Made by a program: the position numbers and the translations under genes. DNA of 64,000 nucleotides, taken from NCBI RefSeq assembly GCF_020520425.1, contig NC_079487.1, positions 109,154,141-109,218,140 of the forward strand, in the 5' to 3' direction. Below are positions 57,701 to 64,000 of this stretch, in pieces; the first letter of the stretch is position 1, and the number at the start of each line of letters is the position of its first letter. The stretch is from Spinacia oleracea (taxonomy: Eukaryota; Streptophyta; Magnoliopsida; Caryophyllales; Amaranthaceae). The notes under the pieces are model-generated. The model had not been told where the DNA came from and made no database searches. It saw nothing but the letters and a program-made list of their open reading frames with translations.

Positions 57701-58606
57701 TATGATATAAGTCATAAGTTTCGAATCCTCTTCCTCTGTTCATGATTTGTTATGCACTTAGAACAAACACTCTCAAGAAACAAAAACCAAAAACAAATAA
57801 AGCACGTACAGTTGTAAACTACTTGTATAAGAATAATTAGACAAATAATGTGTCTGATAGATAGACTCTGCAAAACTAACTCGTATCCTACCATGAATTC
57901 AATCACATGTTAATAATTTGACCATAACCGACCCGACCCACCTTGAAATAATTTGACCAAAACTAACTCGTATACTCGTATCCTACCCTTAAGAATAAAT
58001 GATGTTTCAGCTTAGTGGTTAAGATTGAGTATATCACAAGTTTCAAATCCCCTCCCAATTCGTAATTTGTAATGTACTTAAAATAAACACTCTCGAGAAA
58101 CAAAAACCAAACAAAAATAAAGCATGTGAAGTTGTAAACTACTTGTATAAAAACAATTAGGCAAATAATATGTCTGAAAATAGACTCTCCAAAACTAACT
58201 CGTACCTTGTCATAAAATTTGACCATAATCGAAATTGATCAGACCCGACCCACTCTAAAACTTACACGACTAATTTATCAATAATAAACTTATTGACAAT
58301 GGATCCAAACATGACAGAAATTGTTCCAAAACCAAACCAAAGAACTAATCATACATAAAAAAGAATAAAAAAAGAAGAAATTCATACCAGTAAATTACAA
58401 ACGAATTCAGTTTGTTTAAAAGGCTTGAGAAGACGAAGAAGAGATTGAGAGATGACAAAAAAGAGGGTTAATCGGATGATGGTAAAAGGAAGAACCCTAT
58501 AAAAAACATCATCTCCATAAAAAATACCTCTCCTTAATGCAAATAAATGCATCAAATGATTCTCACATTGTTTTCTAAAAAGGAATTTCATATTATATGG
58601 GTCCAT
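54792..58606 (-). CDS. CHX-family cation/H+ antiporter (CPA2)
   Basis: Three minus-strand exons, 58606-58388, 57517-56528 and 55964-54792, join in phase 0 and give 793 aa, a normal CHX length. The N-terminal two thirds is a multi-helix Na+/H+ exchanger domain (TGIILGPSVLGR at 74, many hydrophobic segments, SDIVAGSPVLGVAF and LGLVIPSGPPLG at about 283-308). The last 390 residues are the soluble regulatory tail typical of plant CHX, with two Usp-like halves (LQLQILACIDSEEEVAGIIT; YRVAVIFFGGEDDRETLAYA; DYDLVMVGRR-type motif near the end). At the usual (N/D)D ion/proton pair the sequence shows N207-E208. The family exchanges K+ or Na+ for H+ at endomembranes or plasma membrane, often in pollen or roots. 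I do not assign a CHX number. The introns contain repeats (56044-56106, 57664-58206). Confidence 0.92.
56044..56106. repeat. Inverted repeat with perfect 22-bp palindrome in CHX intron 2
   Basis: Positions 56071-56092 form a perfect palindrome with half-site GGAACCTGTTG. Outer arms AGAGTACCCTG and CAGGGTACTCT add a second pairing layer. Between 56337 and 56490 related phrases recur three times (GGAACYTGTTGCAAC, then TTCCCAATTTYGTTACTC), giving a diffuse repeat of about 45-60 bp over the intron. Confidence 0.8.
57664..58206 (+). repeat. Duplicated SINE-like segment in CHX intron 1
   Basis: Copy A (57664-57892) and copy B (58001-58206) share the order: RATGTYTCAGCYTAGTGG (tRNA A-box-like), AAGTTTCRAATCC (B-box-like), AACACTCTCRAGAAACAAAAACC, AGTTGTAAACTACTTGTATAA and AAAACTAACTCGTA. 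Both are antisense to the CHX gene. Either the SINE head belongs to a family with this 3' body, or an insertion was duplicated afterwards; the shared flank beyond the SINE favours duplication. Confidence 0.7.
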
Positions 58607-59093
58607 TTTTTTTTTCTTTTGTTAATATATGTATTTTTTTATGTTATGGAAGATGATTGAAGAATTACGAGAAATGGAAGAAATTTTGTAAAGGGTAGTG
58701 AGAAAAGGGAAATTATGGGAGTTAACATCCTTGGATTAATTATTTTAGTTTGAGAAATCGTAATTAAATGTTTGAAATATTGTTGAGGTAATAATGAATG
58801 TAAATTGTGTGAAATTAGATGTTTTACAAAGAAGAACACAAGGTTGAGAGATCCCAAATTTTAGATGCTTAATGTCCATTTTAGGAGGTAAATAAGGATT
58901 CTTGTTTTTATTCTATAAAGAGAGTTGAATCTAACGAATGTATAAAAGTTAAATAAAACTTCATTTTGTAATAAGGCCTAGTGAGTGGTTTAGGCGTATT
59001 TGATAGATGGCTTTCATTATATTTTTGGTTTTTACAATTTTAAATGGCATTTTACAACTTTTTTTTTACACCTTATGTGACAATCCTAGACAC
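58607..59093. other. CHX 5' flank
   Basis: AT-rich promoter region upstream of the minus-strand CHX start. A T/A-rich tract lies at 58610-58640. No TATA box can be chosen with confidence among several candidates. It ends at the hAT target duplication. Confidence 0.35.
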
Positions 59094-59101
59094 ACCATAC
59101 C

Positions 59102-61381
59102 AAGGGGTGTCAATTCGGACAAACGAATCGGATTCGGGTTAAAACGGATTTATTTGGCTGTCGGGTCGGATCCGGTTGGGTTGAAAATTTAACGGATCGA
59201 CTCGGGTTCGTGTTGGTTGGCACGGGTTCATATCGGGTCGGGGTCATGTTAGTTCGTGTTAATATCGGGTCGGGTCATGTCGGGTTGGTTTGTATACGGG
59301 TTTAGTCGGGTCGGATTCATATCGTATCGGGTTTAAACGGGTAGGGTCAAATCGGGTCAGATATATTATAGTCGGGTCAGGTCAGGTCGGTTCGGATTGG
59401 ACTCATTGGAGCACGTCGGGTTGTAAACGGGTTTAGCCGGGTTGTAACGGTTCATATAATATCAGGTCGGGTCCATATCGGGTCGGTTCGGGTCAATTCG
59501 GATACAAATTATAAACAATATCGTGTTATTACTAAAATCACAATTTTCAATACGTTTATATTATAATATGAATGTCTTAATTAAGAAAAAAAAGGGAGTT
59601 AACTAAATTTTAAAAGTGTTAATTTTAAGACAAGCGGAGTTAGTGAGTATATATTATATGACTTCGTTTTATCGTAGATAACGATAAACTAATGACTAAT
59701 ACGTAGTACAATTTATCACTTTGTATTCATAAAACATGCGTTTATTGATGAATTAATAACTAATAAGGTGGTAATTAATAATCGATAATGATGAACTAAT
59801 ACGTAATGAATTTGTAAAGTTTGTAAATAGAAGTTTAACGTATATTCGTATTGGTTTAAACAGCAACGAGACTAACGTGTTTAACAACGAAACTAGACAA
59901 ACAATTTCAGTTGTTAATGAATTAAGTCGATTCAGTTAAAACAACATAGTTTTTCGATTAGTTCTTTGGTTATAACATATAATAAGATTATAACATATTG
60001 AATTAGATCAATAAAAGAGCAAGACTAATAAAATAATACAAATTCATAAGTTTTATGACATTGTCAAATATAACATTCTACATTTGATTACTTTAATAAG
60101 CTAATAACTGATACACAAATTTTTCAGAAAGGTCGATCTACGATAATATATTGTGTGGCGGCCTAAAATAGAAAGGTTATCCGCACCTGTTCTATTCTTT
60201 TAGTTACCCTTATTGATGTTATAAGTTTACCTTATTGTAGTTATAAGTTACCTTATTTCCAAGGCTATTAGCTAAAATGGTAGATCAATGTATAATATTG
60301 TACATGGTATGGGGCCAAACTCCACGTAGCCTACTACCTATATTACACTGGTGTATTGGTGTATATTTTCATGGTTGGTGTTGTATTGGTCATAGTTATA
60401 ACTTGTAACAAGCATATCACTCTTGATTAGGGCACTTCATTGTTTATTGCCAGAGTCGCATTTTTTCAATGGTCAGGGTCACATTTATCCTTGAGTAAGG
60501 TAACTTTAGTCCTCGAATAAGGTCACTTATATCTTTGGTCTGGTTCACTTTTGTATTTGGATGTACAGTAAAATACCGTAGATCGGGTGCACAAAAGAAT
60601 TTTTGTAACTGATAAATTGATGATCATAACTAATTTAAACTAGAACCTACGAAACTATACTATATAAGGATATATATAAATCTACAACGACAAAATCGTG
60701 TAATATATTATATAAGTATATAGCTTTGTGAGATTATAGATAAGTTTATATCCATATAATTCTACAAGACTATAACAATACAGTAATATAGCTCTATTGA
60801 AAATACATCCGATAAAGAACAATATGTTAAATAAGTTAGATTATAACATGTTTGGTTACTTACTCGGTTGATTAACAACTATTTGAATACTCGGTTGAAC
60901 AACGCACATTGAATTATTTATCTGGTTTATAAAGGTTCAAGAAGTACAACTTACAAGTTAAATAAGCTTGAAATAGAACGGTTTGAATTAACAGGTTGTA
61001 AACAGATTTCGGATTGTAAACGGTTCGGGTTGAAATAGTTCGGGTTGTAAACGGTCTGGTTAAAAAGTCCGGGTTGAAACAGTTCGGTTTGTGAACGGAT
61101 TTTTCCCGGGTTGAAACGGTTCGTATTGAAACAAATCGAGTCATTAACGATTTTCGGATCCATTCGGTTCGGGTAGAAACGGTTCGGGTTGCCAGATGGC
61201 GGTTTGTTATCGAGTATCGGATTAATCGGGTTAATATTTCGAGACGGTTTGGGTTCGGGTTGAACATTATCGGAACGGATCGGGTTTTGGGTTCCAACTC
61301 ACGGTTATTTAAGGTTCGGTTTCTTAACGATCGGGTTAACCCGCCGAATTTAACGGTTCGGGTTGAGAATTGATAGCCCTG
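59102..61381. mobile_element. Non-autonomous hAT element
   Basis: The perfect 8-bp duplication ACCATACC lies at 59094-59101 and 61382-61389. The left end AAGGGGTGTCAATTC and the inverted right end CAGGGCTATCAATTC match at 12 of 15 positions, the hAT-type terminal repeat. Subterminal zones (59125-59510 and 61010-61370) are packed with degenerate CGGGTCGGGTT / CGGTTCGGGTTG repeats, in direct, not inverted, orientation. The 1.5-kb centre is AT-rich. No transposase frame exists; long open frames across the right repeat array are by-products of its repeat period. Confidence 0.88.
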
Positions 61382-61497
61382 ACCATACCACAATACTACC
61401 TACTTTGTACTATATACAGTAGTCATCACTATTATTATTGAAGTTAATTATCATAAATCATGTGTTTTCCAATAAATCATGATTTTCATTACTATTA

Positions 61498-61780
61498 CTC
61501 CATCCGTATTTATTTAAGAGATACACTTGGCCGGACACGGGTATTAAGAAAAAATATTGAATGAAATAAAATAATAAAACAAGTTGGGTTGAGTAGATAT
61601 TTTAATAAATAAAAACAAGTGGGGGCCATGTTATTTTAGGGAGTGGGGATGGGGTGGGGTGTAGATATATTATTTAATTAGATGGTGGAGTTGATAATTT
61701 ACTAAAAAATGGCAAGTATATCTCTTAAATAAATACGGCCAGAAAAGACAAGTGTATCACTTAAATAAATACAGAGGTAG
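61498..61780 (+). mobile_element. Stowaway-like MITE, family with ATTTATTTAAG ends
   Basis: Termini CTCCATCCGTATTTATTTAAG and, inverted, CTACCTCTGTATTTATTTAAG, with TA flanks. The same family as 63176-63444 in the opposite orientation, sharing long stretches (GGACACGGGTATTAA, GTAGATATTTTAATAA, ACCATGTTATTTTAGGG-like). Confidence 0.88.
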
Positions 61781-62817
61781 TATTATTGAAGTTAATTGTC
61801 ATAAATCAGTTTCCAACAAGTCTTGTTAATCTTTACTACTCCAGTAGTCCAGTCCTTTTTTTTAAGGTAAAGTTTAGTGCATATCATTACTATTCCGTAT
61901 TATTATTAAAGTGTCAATGTATTAAAGTGTCAATCTACTCCAGCCCGTATTATTTTTAAGGGTGTTGCTAAATGTAGAATTAATTTTCTTAACAAAAAAT
62001 TGAAAATGACAAAAATAACCTCAAAATGTAAAAAAATAAGAACTGTCATCTTCCCACTTGATCTGTTAATGACGCTTATAAGTTGAAGAAAGAACGTTGT
62101 TAATGGCGGATGAAATCCTTGGATTTGGACTTTATCATCCCTGAAATCAACCATCATCATCATGTAGACCTAATAGTTTTTTGACAAATGAAATTCTTCG
62201 TATTCAGTAGAGATTTCTTAATTCGAAATTATAAACATAGATGAACAATTATTCCTCCTTAGTGATTTTAAGAAAAAAAAATTAACACAAATTTGTACTA
62301 TAACTTAAAAAAACTAAGGTTTTCAATCTGGAATTATTTTTTAAAAGTATTAAAACAAGCAAAGACTATGTTGAATGAAAATTGAAGGTTTTGAGAGCCA
62401 TGACCATCGCTTGTTTCAACTTTCAAGTAGCACAGACTGCACAGTGGGGGCCTGACAAGAGGTTAATTATCTTTTTTTTCTTTTTCATTTTTAGTCTCAG
62501 TACAAAAAACAGGGGAGTATATGATACTATATTTCATTTTTTTCAACTTTTAAAAAAATATAAAGGATAGTTATGACATTTCAAATTTTGCACAAAGAAA
62601 TTAATTTTCTGCATTTAAAAACTGTGCAAAATAATTATTTGCCCAAAAGTTAGGTTGGAGTTGGATGATCGATCAATTTACCAATAAAGTCCCATTATAT
62701 GCATTAATAATCTAACATGTGATTCTTGTTGTTTGTTGATCGACATGCAATTGGGTTAGGTTGCAACAATATGTTGTATGAGCATTCAATTTTAGTAGAT
62801 TGCCATAATGATATATA
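61781..62817. other. AT-rich spacer, no gene seen
   Basis: No coding frame or RNA gene recognised. A short repeated phrase TATTGAAGTTAATTRTCATAAATCAG (about 61785-61810) resembles 61434-61460 and also 54765-54790 next to the CHX stop, suggesting an older duplicated fragment. Confidence 0.35.
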
Positions 62818-63120
62818 CTATCTCTGTTTTCTATTCACCTTATTTCCACTTATTTCATGAAAAATAAATTCTGTTAAGTTCAGATAAGATAAGTTCAGGA
62901 AAAGTTCATTGGGTCATTTAATCTTTCACACTTTTTCATTAGTACATTAATTTTTTCTCATTTTCCCAATATCAGAATTTGATAAAAGTGAAATTATTAT
63001 TAAAAAAAAAAGTAATTTGTCTTATTTAAATAAAAAAATAGAGGAATCTTAATGTACATTAATAGTCATTAATAAACATATAAAAAGCCAAACGTAAAGA
63101 ACAAAAAGAAACGGAGAGAG
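62818..63120. mobile_element. Stowaway-like MITE
   Basis: CTATCTCTGTTTTCTATTCACC at the left and the inverse of AAAGAAACGGAGAGAG at the right, with TA flanks. It is 303 bp; the terminal repeats are more diverged than in its neighbours. Confidence 0.65.
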
Positions 63121-63175
63121 TAGTTGATTACAAATTTAAGTGTTTTTAATTTATTTTTATTTTAATCATTTATTA

Positions 63176-63444
63176 CTCCCTCACTTATTTAAGGGATACA
63201 CTTGCATTTTCCGGCCGTATTTACACTTGCCATTTTTAGTAACTTATCAACCCCATCATCTAATTAAATAATCTATCTACACCCCATCCCACCCCCAATC
63301 CCCTAAAATAACATGGTCCCCACTTGTTTTACTTATTAAAATATCTACTCAACTCCACTTGTTTTATTACTTTATTTCATTCCATTCTTTTTCTTTAATA
63401 CCCGTGTCCGATCAAGTGTATCTCTTAAATAAATACGGAGGGAG
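63176..63444 (-). mobile_element. Stowaway-like MITE, inverted copy in knottin promoter
   Basis: CTCCCTCACTTATTTAAGGG at the left and the inverse of CTTAAATAAATACGGAGGGAG at the right, with TA flanks. On the minus strand it aligns with 61498-61780 along most of its length. Its right end is 70 bp upstream of the TATA box of the next gene. Confidence 0.9.
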
Positions 63445-63513
63445 TATGAAATAGACTAATTTAAAAAGTGTAAAGATCATTTTAAAGCGAAAGCAATAGT
63501 CTACTAGCTCGGT

Positions 63514-63520
63514 TATAAAA
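63514..63520 (+). promoter_or_regulatory. TATA box of the knottin-like gene
   Basis: TATAAAA, 89 bp upstream of the ATG, giving a leader of about 60 nt. Confidence 0.7.
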
Positions 63521-63608
63521 GGTGGATGACCAGAGCTAGCTTTAGTTTCATCTCATCTGCAAATCTGCAATACAATAAATAATAGTTTTAAAAAACAAAT
63601 CAATAAAG

Positions 63609-63947
63609 ATGACAAAGTTCCTCTTGTTCCTAATAACCTTTGCCATCGTTGCCATGGCATCATCCACTACTAATGCTGGCCGGATTGAATTTGGCGGGCA
63701 GCAGCAGCTCCCGATTTCTAACATCATGCTTCAAGAAATCGGCGAGAAACTTGAATATGGTTGTGTTCCGGGTGGATCTGTTTGCATTACAAACAATTGT
63801 TGTGCAGGAAACAATTGCAAACCGATCTCTGGTACAGCTATGGGCATTTGTCGTTGGTGCCCACCAGCTGGGTTTCCTTGCGGTGCGTTGGATAAATGTT
63901 GTCGTGGTTTATCATGTGATGGTTTCTTTAGTGGCACATGCCGTTAA
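63609..63947 (+). CDS. Secreted double-knottin-like cysteine-rich peptide
   Basis: A single-exon frame of 112 aa. Residues 1-23 form a signal peptide (MTKFLLFLITFAIVAMASST, cleavage probably after NAG or nearby). Residues 24-51 are a propeptide-like linker. The rest has twelve Cys (52, 59, 64, 65, 70, 81; 84, 91, 97, 98, 103, 111) as two modules: C-x6-C-x4-CC-x4-C-x10-C and C-x6-C-x5-CC-x4-C-x7-C. Each is the six-Cys inhibitor-cystine-knot spacing found in plant knottin antimicrobial peptides and related inhibitors. Expected role: apoplastic defence peptide, inferred from fold pattern only; the target is unknown. The ATG is the first after the TATA box, and the in-frame stop is TAA. Confidence 0.85.
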   Translation: MTKFLLFLITFAIVAMASSTTNAGRIEFGGQQQLPISNIMLQEIGEKLEYGCVPGGSVCITNNCCAGNNCKPISGTAMGICRWCPPAGFPCGALDKCCRGLSCDGFFSGTCR

Positions 63948-64000
63948 TTAACTACATCAACTTACATCCACGAGTGACCTTGTTGTATCATGATTAATTC

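Noticed and set aside
60914-61393. A 159-residue minus-strand open frame rich in TRTVSTR repeats
   Set aside because: It is the translation of the CGGGTT repeat array at the right end of the hAT element. The period keeps the frame open; there is no domain or promoter.
1-64000. tRNA, rRNA or CRISPR arrays
   Set aside because: The tRNA-like sequences lack full cloverleaf structure and belong to SINEs; no rRNA was seen, and the tandem repeats lack spacer structure and are transposon minisatellites.

Overview
This is an AT-rich plant nuclear window, almost certainly from a core eudicot. It has GT-AG introns, plant-specific gene families and a dense load of plant transposons. A Caryophyllales (Amaranthaceae-like) source is my guess from the overall flavour, not something the sequence proves. 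I support five host genes. (1) An intact IMK2-type LRR receptor kinase at 1.9-4.3 kb (+, 2 exons, 784 aa), with a catalytically atypical kinase domain. (2) A complete sorting nexin 2 gene at 5.1-11.7 kb (-, 5 exons, 540 aa), convergent with the kinase. (3) A complete laccase at 50.4-53.0 kb (+, 6 exons, 578 aa). (4) A complete CHX-family cation/H+ antiporter at 54.8-58.6 kb (-, 3 exons, 793 aa), convergent with the laccase. (5) A small secreted peptide with two knottin-like cysteine modules at 63.6-63.9 kb (+).

Nearly everything else is mobile DNA. From 12.6 to 17.9 kb lies one end of an Athila-type Ty3 retrotransposon: one LTR, an Asp-tRNA-like primer site, a broken gag and a protease ORF, with no polymerase and no second LTR. 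It joins a decayed minus-strand non-LTR retroelement (17.9-21.5 kb), which has an N-terminal zinc finger, a reverse transcriptase and a C-terminal CCHC/restriction-like-endonuclease-like region. From 21.8 to 27.4 kb are a Stowaway MITE interrupted by a small Helitron that is itself interrupted by a second Stowaway, and then two Helitrons with near-identical 5' ends. From 31.4 to 36.6 kb is a complete, young Ty1/copia element: 256-bp LTRs with two differences, 5-bp duplication CACAA, frameshifted ORFs.

From 36.7 to 50 kb I see no host gene. The region holds CACTA MITEs, Stowaways, tRNA-derived SINEs, a Helitron 3' end and tandem duplications. The structural discovery I trust most is a family of three Mutator-like elements (40744-40994, 43195-43767, 53721-54521). 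Each has a perfect 9-bp target duplication, a hairpin terminus and a core of about 65-bp minisatellite units in variable number. A 2.3-kb non-autonomous hAT element (59102-61381) sits about 0.5 kb upstream of the CHX start codon. A head-to-head pair of one MITE family (61498 and 63176) lies just upstream of the knottin gene, the nearer copy ending about 70 bp before its TATA box.

The host genes do not form a pathway. The kinase acts at the plasma membrane, SNX2 in endosome/retromer sorting, the laccase in the cell wall, CHX in endomembrane or plasma-membrane ion exchange, and the peptide probably in defence. All boundaries were read by eye. Exon joins rest on GT-AG sites, reading frame and family knowledge; no search was run.
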